Assembly (NCBI GenBank): GCA_037043015.1
Contig: CM073325.1
Location: 3,288,501 to 3,352,500 of the forward strand
Source of the DNA: Bryum argenteum
Taxonomy: Eukaryota > Streptophyta > Bryopsida > Bryales > Bryaceae
DNA: 64,000 bases
Direction: 5' to 3'
In this document: positions 26,401 through 38,224 of the stretch, piece by piece
How the letters are laid out: each line of letters begins with the position of its first letter
Position numbering within the stretch: position 1 is the stretch's first letter
Program-made: the position numbers and the translations under genes
Notes under the pieces: generated by a model
Database searches by the model: none
What the model saw: the letters and a program-made list of their open reading frames with translations, nothing else
What the model was told of the DNA's origin: nothing

Positions 26401-29400
26401 TTAAAAATTATTGAAATGCATCGTGCTAAGCGGAGCCATGATATCAGGCAACACATCTGATATCGTGAACTGCAACAAAATCTCCAGACACTATCATCAG
26501 CTTGGAGTCTTGCAAATGGAAATATCACTTCGGTAGAATGAGCTACTATGTATTGATAGTGGAGAGCAGGTCCAGATCTTAGTTGTACGCTGATTCTTTG
26601 TGACGCTCGAATATAGCAGGGGTAATAATACTCAACATGCTCTCTTGAGCAGCCATTTTTTCATTTCTACAATGAATGGATGACTTTGGATGTCGTGATT
26701 GTCATTGAAGTTGCTTAGACCATTCAATGACGTTCTTGAAATTCTGCTTTTTCGGCAGGTATTATCGAAGTATGCCAGCCCACTATCTGGAGACTCGCAA
26801 GGAAAAGAGTTAGTGGCTGCAGCTAAGCAGGAAGAAGTGCCGTTGAGTGACTGGGAGTTGGTGAGAGCCTACTTTGGGAAGTGGCATGTACTGCTGGCAG
26901 TCTTGTCGTTGACCATTGTACTCTTGCACATCTGCTTCGCACCTCCTAAATTGCGAGCCACTCTCATACGCTGGGGCTTTGACCTCCCCGACTCAATAGC
27001 CGAGCTAATCCTTTCTGCTGTCGTCGTTCTACAAGTGGAGAAGGTTGTGAAAATGGTGCAGCAGTTTCTCCAAGCACGATATTGGCAGTGTAAGTTGACT
27101 CTTGTCCCGACGCTGCTACACTATACATTCTATATAGCGTATGATTACATATATATCATATTGTCATGAATTTTAAGGAATTCCATAAACTTGTTCAAAC
27201 ACCAGTTACTGAGCTTTGGCTCTATTGTTGGCCGAACTTTTTCATGGTGATTTCGAAGTACAGAGTGTAATGGCAAGTATTCCTTTTACTTCACGGAAGT
27301 AATAGAGCTCGATAAATGGACGGATGTAGTATTGTACTCATCCGCGGAGCCCTTGAAGCAATTCTTGCAAGATCTAGGTTCAAATCTACATAATAGTCTT
27401 ACAATTATATTGAGATTCTTCGAGCCGATAACACTATGTATATCTGTTTCGTTAAAGTAGGACGTTGCTTCTGTTACGTTGGACTTAGTTTATTCATCTT
27501 ATGACTGGCAGCCGGAGATCATGGGGTGAAGGCTCAAGGCGATGGTTGGCTGATGACCGTGACATTGATTGAAGGAGAGAATCTGAGCCCTACCGAAGAG
27601 TCCAAATACGCCAACCCGTATGTTGTTTTTACTTGCAGTGGCAAGAGACGCACCAGTTCTGTGAAACTAAGAACTTTGAAACCACGGTGGCGTGGTACGT
27701 TTTTGGCTTCCAATATTGATTTTTTTGGGTGTTCTACCTGCATTTCGCTCTACAAAAAAGTCGATCTCATTGTGGAATATAATCGCAGAGATATTCGAGT
27801 TCGATGCTACAGAGGATCCTCCGTCAACTATGGATGTGGAAGTGTTCGACTACGACGGTCCGTTCTCAGATGCTGAGTCCCTCGGCCATGCGGAGATCAA
27901 TTTCTTGAAGCACAGTCCGGCTGATTTGGCTGATTATTGGCTCGACTTGTCTGGGAAAAATGCTAGAACACATGGCTCCAAGTTGCACCTTCGAGTTTTC
28001 TTGACAAATACCAAACAGTCTGACGCTCTTCCTGTCTTCCTTGAGCGGGTGGAAAAGGAGGTCGGAACCAAGGTATACTTGCCCTCCATTCTTTGACCAG
28101 AAATAATTTCGGGGATTTATAGTATGGCTTCATTCAAATATTATTGTTCACAACATGATCACTCCAGTTTGTCATTCGAAAGCCCTGAATCTTTGGTAGT
28201 TTATAGTTCCGTATGCTCTGTACACTCACAAGGTATATAGGAAGTCTCTAAATAGCAGCACAAGTATGTAGTCAGAATATCTGTTTTCCTATGACAAGGT
28301 ATGCAGGATGATGTAAACCGGTCATTTTGTGCAGGTCGTGAAGCGGTCCGCTCAAAAGAATGGATCGTTTCAGAAGTTGTTCGCACTTCCAGCTGAAGAG
28401 TATCTGATCAATGACTTCGCTTGCGCCATCAAGAAAAAAATTCTTATCCAGGTTCGTCACGTGTGTAGTGATCGGTCCAAACTTCATTTTGCAATGACCA
28501 TATTCTTGCCATCGTGGTGGGGAAGAAATTTCAGTGCTTACAGAGAATGTGGGCTGAAGTACCTCCAAAAATAGATGATGTCCCGATTGAAGATTCTTCG
28601 CCGCATGTTGAGAATCATCTTGATCCTCGTGTGTTCCTTCCACAAATTCTGAGTTTCTTCATTGTTGCAGGGGCGTCTATTTCTGTCACCGAGGATGTTA
28701 GGCTTTTACTCGAATTTGTTTGGAATGAAGACCAAGTTCCAGTTCATATGGGAAGACATTGACGAGATTGTAGAGACTCCGGTGGCCATCAATCCCTGTG
28801 TTGTCATCTTTTTGCGGAAGGGGCGAGGTCAAGATGCTCGGAATGGAATGCGAGGTGTCGATCCGAATGGCCGTGTCAAGTTCTACTTTTGTTCATTTGT
28901 CAAGCCTATGACCGCGTTCAGGTACACACAGATCCCACATTTTAGAGCTTTAAAACTCGAAGTTGGCGCAACATTGCCTGCCTCTAGGATCCCGTGAGTG
29001 AAATCAGTGTCCTGTTAACGTCGTTTAAGTAGACTCTATCCTTCTGCAACATTTCATCAACATATCCTCAGCAGATTAAGATATGAAGGAAGGATATTAC
29101 AAGGATTGCATTGGAATTCTGATGAATCTACTGGATAAAAAGAGATTGGTAATTCATGCATTCTTGTAAAAATACATACTCCCTCCGTCTCAGAAAAACA
29201 CCATGATTCGGTTCGAACACCCCTCTCACAATAATACCAAGATTTCTTATCAATGAGTAATTTAGACCATCAGAAAAGTCTACCAGTTTTAGCAGATCAT
29301 GGTGTTTTTCTGAGACGGAGGGAGTAATCTATACGGAATAATCGAATAGGATATTGCTGATTTTTGTCAAGCTTTCTGTTTAGTCCGTTTTCTTTTTCTT

Positions 29401-30543
29401 TTGCGTTTTCTGCTTCTGTCAAACGTCCTGACATTACTATCTCATGCTTCTTCTAGAACGATTATGGCGTTATGGAAGAATAGGAAGCTGACTCCAGAGC
29501 AGCAACTGGAGCTGATAACGAATGTCGAGAGGAAATTCCCAGAGGTAGATAGACAGTTAGAGGACTCAGATAGCTTCACGGGAATGGAAGAGGCCAAAAT
29601 GACCCATGTTTGCACCTTCGAAATTCCGCTTACGGTGAGCCTGCAACACCAACCCAATCTGTCAAGTTTCAAAAGATTGTTAATTATGCACATTGTTAAC
29701 TCACAGATCAAGCTTTTTCCAAATAAAAGTGATACCGTACCGACTGCTAATCTATTAAAGTATTGGCGTACAATTTTTTGACCAACGCTGTGAGACGAAG
29801 AGGAAGACTAGAGAAAGAGAGAGGGCTTATACTCCTTCCTTCGAAGCATGCATTTCTTGTTGTATACTTGGAATGTGTTTGAATTTTTATAAATGTGACT
29901 CGATGCTATATACACGGTCAGTAAAGTTACATGTGATTTTCTGGGGCAGACGGCTTCTGTGATGACGCTGTTTGAGGAAGGCGCATTGGAAAAAATCGTG
30001 GCCGAGAAAATGGGTTACATCAATTACACAAGTGCTGTGTGGGAGCGTCTAGATAGCCAGCCGGGCGTGCAACGGCGACAGATCAGCTATCAACTGAACC
30101 GGCAGATCAGTCAGTTCGGAAGCAAAGTGACTTGCATTCAGCAGAAGACCAGCTTAGACGAGAACAAGTCTTGTGTTTTGGATGAAGTCCTCACCCTGCA
30201 TGATGTTCCTTTCGGTGACCACTTCCAGGCACGTCTCTATCTTGATACTCCCTGTCGTTAGTCTTTTCTGCAGCTATTGACTCTCATTGTCTGATGCTTT
30301 GCTTTGCAGGTGCAAGTGAAGCGAGAGATTGAAACCATATCCACAAATCCTCCGAAAAGCTCAGTGAAAGCATCGGTGGGGGTGGCATGGCATAAGAACA
30401 CAGAGTTCCGGAAGAAGATCACGAAAAATGTACACGATCACATGGCCATTGAAATTCGGGAGGTGATGAATGTTAGTGTCCGTGAAGTGAAGGCTATTGT
30501 CAAAGACAAGAAACCAGCTAACGGATGCAAAGTTGGTTGTTAA
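23413..30543 (+). CDS. C2-VASt-C2-GRAM-VASt membrane protein (At1g03370-like)
   Basis: Homologue of the plant C2 and GRAM domain protein At1g03370. Such proteins combine Ca/lipid-binding C2 domains, a GRAM domain and sterol/lipid-binding VASt (DUF4782) domains and are thought to act at membranes or contact sites. Exons: 23413-23755, 24043-24251, 24543-24730, 25091-25568, 25947-26105, 26759-27089, 27512-27694, 27789-28072, 28335-28451, 28671-28921, 29457-29634, 29950-30228, 30310-30543, joining in frame to 1077 residues (about 1020 in the relative). Order: C2 about 1-105, low-complexity linker, VASt about 300-455 (SWRLNFLSSTMMKGMIENGA), membrane segment about 502-521, C2 about 575-700 (VEVFDYDGPF), GRAM about 735-815 (GRLFLSPRMLGFYSNLFG), VASt about 880-1060. 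The start matches the family N-terminus MKLQV. Intron 12 uses a GC donor (30229). Intron 10 carries a Stowaway MITE. Intron 9 holds a possible cassette exon. Confidence 0.92.
29179..29324. mobile_element. Stowaway MITE (Tc1/mariner) in an intron
   Basis: 146 bp bounded by TA (29177-29178 and 29325-29326). Ends are perfect inverted repeats CTCCCTCCGTCTCAGAAAAA continuing through CACCATGAT. This is the classical plant Stowaway terminus. It lies in intron 10 of the C2-GRAM gene. The perfect repeats suggest a young insertion. Confidence 0.93.
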
Positions 30544-32382
30544 GGTGGGCTTTCAAATTAGTGTAGAATTGAGCCCAAGAAACGTACATAACTATATTTC
30601 ATTGTCTGGTGGGTTGGTTGTGTGATTTTAAATCAAGAGACTTTAGGTTTTAGAAGAAGTGAGTAGAAGTTTCACTTGTAGTGGGTGATTCACTACCAAA
30701 ATTTCAGCAACAAGTTTAACAGGTTTGAGGTGAAAAAGATTAGTTCTAAAGTGACTCACATGTATTGCAACCAATCATGAATAGATGATAGAATTGGTAT
30801 GCCACCCTTGATATTGGATTTTAGACAATGCAATATATTTGTTGTTTGGAAAGCACTTGTGGACACCTCTTGTGAATATATTATACTGCATGCTTGAGCA
30901 GAATAAATCTTAAAAATGTCTTAATGTTGGTAAAACAACTTTATAACTTTGAGATGTTTGCTTTTTATTACATGTGATTCTAGATAGCCGTGGTTGCAAT
31001 AACAAATCTTCATTTACAATGAGATTGCAACAACTTAATAATCGAGAGAGTCAAATGTGATGATTGTCATATTTTGGTTGTGACCACCTAGTTGTGAACA
31101 CCCTAACCTTGTACATGTGCGAAGTGTCCTTTCGCAAGGAATGTGACCATGCAAATGAGTTACTTATAATAGTACTTACAACATCGCAAAGTTTAATCAA
31201 AGATCTTTGACAAGAACACTTTGAATCATAAACTTGACAACTACAATTTTTTGCTCACAATTTCCCTAAACTATATCTAGAATCAACAAAGAAGTACTCA
31301 CAGCTGTGTATCCTCTCAACTCCAATTATTCTTCCTCTCAACTTCAAACAAGCTCTAAGTCTCATACTCTAGAGCAAATGTGAATAGTATCATGTGACAA
31401 TGTAGTTGAGCATAATGGCCGTTTAGTGATGTCAAGGGCAACATGCTTATTTTTAGATGACGCATTGTGTTTCGAGAAAAACACCTTGTTTTTAGAAAAA
31501 AATCTCACCAAAAGATGATCATTAACATGCAAGGATTAACATCTCCAATTTGACCATGGAGGAGTTTCCATAGGAGAGACTAGCATGGGTTGCTAAATAT
31601 ATTACTATAGCAGAGGCTATTGTACATCAAAACGTGGAGAATCTGAATTTGTAGAGAAATAAAGGCAAAAGAGGTATATTATGTAAAAGAGTTCGAAGAC
31701 AACCATGTTTTCTATATCTTTATACTAGGACTACAAGCGCTCATTAACCCCACAAGGGGAGAAGCTCAAATCAAGTCGATTTCCTCTTTTAAAAAAAAGT
31801 TGTTTATTTCACAAAAACTGTAACTTTGACTCAATATAACTCAAGATCAGTACAGTGAAATCGGATAAAAGTTGGTGGGAGAACTAATTCAAGTATTATG
31901 AATAAGATCCTACAGTTAAATTTCCCAATTCAAATTCAAGAAATATCGTTCATGGATTTCAAACATGGCCGTCTGCAGGTCACTGTACACTGAGGTCACT
32001 TAGTCTCAGCCTTGATGATGCATCCTAAAGTAGATTCTGGAACATGGTCTCACGAAGCTTACATTCAGATTCACACCAATTTCATAACCACATTGTCTCC
32101 GATACTGAAGCTCCACGATTGCACATGTGCCAGAGAGACAATAAAATTTTCATGTGACTGAGGCCCGAAACATCGCGTCTCATTATACGCAAGTCGCGCT
32201 GTAACCCGAAACATCGTCAGCCAGAATCGAATACGACTCCATTCTGTCATCAGCAACACGGCCAGTGCTATCTAGCTATCAAATGTGGGTACTAACAGGC
32301 GAACTTATTCTAGTATGTTGCGAAGCTCTGGCAAGCCATGCATGTGCGTGGGTTCCGCCTCAGCAACATTTGAAGCTGACGT
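30544..32382. other. AT-rich spacer; right part is the 3' flank of a germin-like gene
   Basis: Starts with the 3' region of the C2-GRAM gene. No gene or transposon was recognised in about 30700-31980. Bases from about 32000 to 32382 correspond, reverse-complemented, to the 3' flanks of the germin-like copies at 38.9-39.3 and 41.2-41.6 kb, so the duplicated block includes this flank. Confidence 0.55.
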
Positions 32383-33033
32383 CTAGACGCGGAACTTGCT
32401 CTGGATCATGTCGACGGTCTTGGTGTCGATGCGGAAGCCCTTCTCCAGCACCTTGTCCTTGATGTTAGGCGTGAACAGCGCCGGGGCCACCTGCGACACG
32501 CCGGGGTTCTGGCTGCTCAGTCCTGCGACTGCCAACGCGTCCTTCTTGCCCACATTGAGCTGGAAGTGGATGAGGCCCTTGGGGAACACGAACGCCTCGC
32601 CGGCGTGGATGGTGGTGGCGAACAGCGTGTTGTTCACAGTGCTGATGAATCCCACGTACAGCTCGCCTTGCAGCAGGATGAGAAGCTCAGTGGCGCGGGG
32701 GTGAATGTGGGGAGGGTTGATGCCGCCCTTGGCGAAGTCGATGCGCACTGCGGAGATGCCGAGCGTGTTGAGGCCCGGAAACTGGACGACAGTGGCGGCA
32801 GTGACGGCGGCGTTGTTGGCATTGTTGGTGTTGCCGGCGTTCTTGAAGCCCGAGAAGACGAAGTCCTTGGCTGAAGTCTCCGCGAATGGTTTGCAGGGAA
32901 AGCCATTGATTGTGACTCCAGCGTTCATGTTCGCCACGCACACGTCCTGCAGGGGGTCCTCGTCGGCCGCCATGACCACACCGGTCACAGCCAGGCTCAT
33001 CACAACTACGGTGACCCAGATTGATGGACCCAT
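32383..33033 (-). CDS. Germin-like protein 1 (secreted cupin), intact
   Basis: Single-exon, 216-residue germin-like protein of the cell wall or apoplast. Family members bind Mn and may have superoxide dismutase or other activity. A hydrophobic signal peptide (1 to about 22, ending VVMA) precedes ADEDPLQD. Cysteines 32 and 47 fit the conserved disulfide. Cupin motif 1 has PPHIHPRATE with metal ligands His109, His111 and Glu116. Motif 2 has FPKGLIHFQLN with His156. The mature protein differs from the 38.2-kb copy at only four positions, although the signal peptide and flanks differ more, and the gene is inverted relative to that copy. Its upstream region is not that of the other two copies, so its expression may differ. 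Confidence 0.94.
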   Translation of the reverse strand: MGPSIWVTVVVMSLAVTGVVMAADEDPLQDVCVANMNAGVTINGFPCKPFAETSAKDFVFSGFKNAGNTNNANNAAVTAATVVQFPGLNTLGISAVRIDFAKGGINPPHIHPRATELLILLQGELYVGFISTVNNTLFATTIHAGEAFVFPKGLIHFQLNVGKKDALAVAGLSSQNPGVSQVAPALFTPNIKDKVLEKGFRIDTKTVDMIQSKFRV

Positions 33034-33779
33034 CGTATGCGAACTTGTATCAAAGCTGGTTGCAGAAGTGGAGGTCTACGGAGAAGCTAGTGGGACACTT
33101 GCTGTTGATTTAAGTTAATTTGTTGTAGTGTGCAAGAGTCTTACATAGGCCAGGTTTATGACGCGCCCACCTGAAAAATCTCTGTTGACGGCACTAGAGT
33201 GAACAATTTCCTGCAACACGTTTATTTCCAGAGATGCAGGAATCGCCATAATTCTGCAGTCGACTTTGTAGAGCGAGCACGCTGCAATAGGGGAATGAAG
33301 CCCGCGAAGGACCCGGTAAGCTTGTGGTGGCTGCCGATTCATGGACCCCACCGACACCTTGGCGATCCGTCACGTATCGATACTGTTGCACATTACCTTT
33401 GTTTTTTCCGTGGAGTTTGAGTTTATGTATTCAAACGTGGCATTTAAAGTTTTATTGTATGAGTGGACATTAGTATATTACTGCCAATTCAAGGAAGGAG
33501 TTATGAGGGTATTTGACTGAGAAAAGTAACAATTTAGAGAGTATGAAGGATTGAGGCAATAAATTTTGATCATGAAAGTTTGAGAGCATGAAGTAACTGA
33601 CAACCTTATAAGTTGGCAATTCTAAAATAGTGAATGGCTGCTCTAAGAACCCGATCTGAGTAATCTTTGTTTTATGTATGTATTTATCATAGTGGAAAGT
33701 GACATTATCGAGGTTCAAGTATCCTAATCCCTCTAAACTCAAATACAAATCTCCGTGCAGGATTAAAATATAGTCGTTC
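33034..33779. other. Upstream region of germin-like gene 1 and spacer
   Basis: Holds the leader of the minus-strand germin-like gene and AT-rich sequence. Open frames on both strands have no recognisable similarity. No repeat was identified. Confidence 0.45.
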
Positions 33780-34430
33780 GCATTTCAACACCCATCGACT
33801 GTTTGTAATTCACCTACACCTTTAGCTGTCATACAACTCCATAGCATCAAAGACCCTCGTCAATGCTTCACTGTTTGCTTCACCGCACAATTAGACAAAC
33901 TTTTTTTTATCATTAACCCAATACCAAGTCTTTTCATCTGAATTGAAACAATTTATCTTCGTTTCATCACTTGATAATACGCTTTTCCAATCCTCTACTT
34001 TGCGCTCTTTAAGAGTTTTTGCAAATCGTAGCCTCTCAAGTACATCTTTATGTGACAAACAAGATTTAGGAATCTTTGCACAAGCACTCAATCCAACATT
34101 TTTCAAAGGAGGCCACAAAGTGCTATCATAAGAACCTACTTTTCTACCCTCTCTCGACACTTTTGCTGCATTTACAGCCATTTCTAGTCCTCAAACCGTG
34201 ACCAAATGCATTGTATATCCTCGCTCGGAAGTAGTAAGAATCCTTGGAGCACCTTGTTTTGGCAATTCTAAATTACTACAATGTTTTTTTCGTGACTCTA
34301 TTCATTGTACTATGTGAGAAACCCAAAGACTTTGCAACCACTCTTGTACTTTGACCTTTCATGAAAAGAACAAGAATATCTCTTACTTTGTCCCCTGAAA
34401 TTGGCTTGATCATACCAATTGCAATTCCTA
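33780..34430 (-). pseudogene. Tc1/mariner-type transposase remnant
   Basis: Read on the minus strand, the region starts with a helix-turn-helix-like segment (SGDKVRDILVLFMKGQS, then AKSLGFSHSTMNRV), a stop just after it, then ERLRFAKTLKERKVEDWKSV with FSDES-like SSDETK, and finally a GGSLMLWSCMTAKGVG-like segment. This order is that of Tc1-family transposases. The pieces lie in more than one frame with stops between them (first around 34285, later around 33850), so the gene is dead. Clear terminal inverted repeats were not found. A plain DNA transposon relic. Confidence 0.75.
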
Positions 34431-34541
34431 TTCTCTATAGTATGCTCTACCCCAAAGAAGAGAAGAGAAACTACAAAAGAATTCTTAGAAAAATATAAGT
34501 TACTAGCTACTCTACACTTATATAAAGTTCCTCCGGGAGCT

Positions 34542-34643
34542 ACCTCAGAAACTCATTTTTGAGAATGCATGCATATTTGTGATCATAACTCGACCTCAAA
34601 AACTCATTTTTGAGAATGCATGCACATTTGTGATCATAACTCA
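34542..34643. repeat. Two-copy 51-bp tandem repeat
   Basis: ACCTCAGAAACTCATTTTTG at 34542 and ACCTCAAAAACTCATTTTTG at 34593 start two near-identical 51-bp units ending TTTGTGATCATAACTC. Only two or three differences between units, so a recent duplication. Confidence 0.85.
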
Positions 34644-34874
34644 CAATGTAGATATTATTTAGGCAAAGTGCCTAAATAATGTGATATGTCTTGAGAGTGC
34701 ATTATGCACAATAGAATTTTTGAAAGGCTTTAGCCACCTTATGGTTTATGAGTTGGCCCTCGTTAACCATATAACTCATTTCTTGAGGTCGTTGTATCAC
34801 TATGGTACCAAAGTAAATGCCCACCAAAATGATTGTTATAAATTCTAAAAGAGTGTTACTCTATAGATCTAAAG

Positions 34875-35519
34875 CAAGGTTGTCAAACCGGGCGCGTTTA
34901 GGTGATGGGGCGGACGAACCGGGCGGACTAGTTGTCCCGGACAAGTAGGCGTGCTTGCCCACCTTGATTGTAGGCGGTGAGTAATTTTTCGTGAATAACA
35001 AACTTTGAAGTAAAATGCCTGTGTGACGTCACACTTGGACCGTACATAGCGGCCAAGTGGCTTAGTTTTCACCTAAACCCTTGCCACGTTGCCGTTTTTC
35101 TTACCTAAACTAAAAGTCAGTAGGCGTTTGACTCTATCGGGCGAGCGAGAGCTCAATCGGGCGGGCGGCGTGCCTGCCCGGTTAGGTGATGGGGCGTGCA
35201 AACCGGGCAGACCAGTTGTCCCGAATAGGCAGGCGTGCCTGCCCACCTTGATTGTAGGGGGTGAATAATTTTTTGTGGGTAACAAACTTTGAAGTAAAAT
35301 GCATGTGTGACGTCACACTTGGCCCGTACATGGCGGCCAAGTGGCTTAGTTTTCACCTAAACCCTTGCCACATCGTCGTTTTTTTTACCTAAACTAAAAG
35401 TGAACAGCCGTTTGACACTTTGACCCTATCGGGCGAGCGAGAGCTCAATCACGCGGGCAAGTCGGGCGGGCGAGCGGGAGGCGTGCCTGCCCGGTTTGAC
35501 AACCTTGTTGACAACCTTG
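34875..35519. mobile_element. hAT MITE with 8-bp target duplication and internal tandem duplication
   Basis: Ends are inverted repeats CAAGGTTGTCAAACCGGGC on the left and GCCCGGTTTGACAACCTTG on the right, followed by a partial repeat of the last 12 bases. The 8-mer ATCTAAAG flanks both ends exactly (34867-34874 and 35520-35527), the hAT hallmark. The 645-bp interior consists of two similar units with a 284-bp shift (for example ACAAACTTTG at 34998 and 35282). No transposase is encoded. Open frames here are incidental. Confidence 0.9.
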
Positions 35520-35527
35520 ATCTAAAG

Positions 35528-37078
35528 GTTTAATTCTTGTTTTTTTGGTAAAAAAGCCTAAACATAATTATTACCTTTGTCAGATTGTTGTGCTGTAACG
35601 TCCAAACTAACTTCCAAAAAAGTACTAAATTCTCATACATATTCGAGAATGTTTTCAATATTATATCTTTAATCATAATTAGGCATTGGTAGAATGACAT
35701 ATGAAAGCCACATCATAATTTGAAACATAAAGTCATAAAGTTGAGGTGAATTAGAGTTTGAAATAGAGGAGTTCAAGTTTTTCCACAATTGTGACCGCTA
35801 AAGATATATGGTCTGGTGTACCTTCACCCTTCCAAATATTACCAGTTTGTCCGATATTCCTCAGCATAGGTCTTTATTTGATAGTAAGATATGTTCAATA
35901 CTATTGTTAATATAGTTTTTTAGTTGCAATAATTATGATTCCTTTATAAGTTTATCCTTGATTTTCCTTTGATTTCCACTCGTATCTACCTATCTACCAT
36001 AGGTCAAGGAACACTTAAAAATGAATTTCTTAAGTATTTCATAGTGAAAAAACACACTAAATTAATCATCAATAATGATGGAAATGGTTTCCAAACAATA
36101 ACTTGTGCATACTTCCTCTATCAAAACTATTATAAGCAAAGATTTACCGAACTCTAACAATATAGCCACCTAAAAACGAGATTGAAGTCACCTATTATTA
36201 CTAAATTCACCTTAAACCACACAATCTGTTCTTTGATTATTTGACACACTTACTTTAGCTAGAGGCAAGATTATGAAAATGCTCATTCACAAATAAATCA
36301 TTGGAGCTTAAGTGGTTAGTGTAATCGTTGTACATCCCACCCCAAATAGTGTCCAATATTATGTAAAAGCATAAATAGTGTCAAGATACACTATAGATAC
36401 CTCTTCTCAAGCATTTAAAAAGATCAAATGAATGTGCGAACGTTACTTGATCAATGTAACTTACAATCAATTAGTATCCCACTTTTTTACCACACCTACC
36501 TTAGTACTCGCCGCTGATCGGGAAGAACCGTAGGTCAGTTGTAAATCAGCTGAACAAACGAAGTTGACAAATTACCGGTTCAATTTGAAAGATTTAGGTT
36601 TTTTTCCAACTCATATTCTAAATATTACCGAATTATCACATGGGTATTACCCAAGTATCATGCTGGTATCAAATAGTGTTATCGAATAATTTTATGAAGA
36701 AGGGAAAATAGCTGGATTGTGTTAAAAACTTCCCGAACAGTGGCATATATAAACAGTTTCACTAATAGTGTCATGAACACTTATTACACTAATCGTGGCA
36801 GCCAAGCTTAGTTTGAATTTTGTAAGCGCGTGCCGACGATTTCGTACGAAGCCCTTGGAGTCGGTAAAGCTGATTTTCTGACCGGAAAAGTCGCACACAT
36901 CTGAAGACAAGTCAAAGCACATGCCATTGGTGGGGTGAACTGAAGCTAGTACTGTACTACTCATGGATAGATCGAACCAGCTGGATCGAACTGCTGCAGC
37001 GTCGGAGAGGATATGCTTTTCTCTCCGAAGAAAAATCACCCTTGTTGCATCGTATCTCCTCAACAGCTACAGCAGCTA
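35528..37078. other. AT-rich spacer
   Basis: No gene, RNA or element could be supported. Frames such as 35969-36157 and 36722-37063 have no recognisable similarity. Confidence 0.5.
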
Positions 37079-37813
37079 AAGAGCATGCCCAGCCCGCACT
37101 GTTGGCCGGAGAGTTGTTCATACTTTAGCGGTCAGAAGGGCATGTGCATCACATTTTGTGATGTTTGGTCATTTCGTTTAGCATGTTCAATTGCAACATT
37201 TATATTTCCAACTTCAAGAATTCATATCTCATTTATTGTAGAAAAGTTTGAAATTAATGATTCCACTTGCTCTAGTTTTCTATTAGTTTTCCCCATGCAC
37301 TAAAATTACTCGCACTGCTCATGGCGCATTCCCATGTAAGACCATCCTTGTAATTTCACTTAGAAGCCCTTGAAAAATCATGGTCCACTATTAAGAGAAG
37401 ATCACAAATTACCACTTGCATGTCTTTCCTTACAATCCAAATTTAATTCCTCCTTTGAGGAAATAGTAGAACTTCTCCATTTGAATGAGCACTATTCATC
37501 CTCAAAAAGGTGGAGACAAGAGGATTAAGACTCCAAATTATATTGCGGGACCTTGTAATGTATCAAGAGCTTCTCACCTCCCCTTTGCCAAGCTTTTTGC
37601 AGTGCCTGGTTTCACATGGGAATAGGCCCCGTGAGCATGCCGAGCCCTGTGCTTCATAAAATAAGGCATGGGATGACTTGGGAGTTATGGTGTTCTAGAC
37701 TTTAGGAGACCTCAACCCTCTTAACCACGTTACATGGATAGTTTGTGGGATGGGGTTCCTCACACTCCAAACAAGGCTCCACTCTACGGGCCACAGTGCA
37801 GGATGGGTATGCT
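37079..37813. repeat. Inverted-repeat element with a smaller one nested inside
   Basis: Left end AGAGCATGCCCAGCCCGCAC (near 37081) matches the complement of GTGCAGGATGGGTATGCTCT (near 37794-37813). An inner pair lies around 37313-37345 (CTCATGGCGCATTCCCATGT) and 37608-37640 (ACATGGGAATAGGCCCCGTG). This suggests a MITE inside a related MITE. Exact ends and target duplication are unclear. Confidence 0.5.
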
Positions 37814-38224
37814 CTAACATCCCTGGATTTTCCATGCTGAAAATTGCGCCATTGTTGGCCACCTTCCTATATATGGCCAATGCACTCGGCTCGACTACTC
37901 TCGAATGCGTCATCAACAGGGAGCATGCGGATTTTGGAGTTGAAATCATCAAACAATATTAACGATTCCAATGGTTCAGAATATCTACGCATCGCTTACG
38001 TTGGTTTGAATGAGTAAGCCAGACAGTGATGAAAGTCTAACCACGAGTACGACTACTGTCCGCAAAAGTTGATATCTGCCATATATGGACTTGTACCGAG
38101 CGAATACAAAAACAGATTCAACCTCGACACACATCAAAATACAAGCTCCGTACAACGCCCTTTGCAAGTTACCACTGGTAGCTACAATTCACTTTATTTG
38201 CTTGCTTGTACCGAATTCGTGACC

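Noticed and set aside
34869-35356. Minus-strand frames of about 67-70 codons repeated twice
   Set aside because: They are the two internal units of the hAT MITE, not genes.
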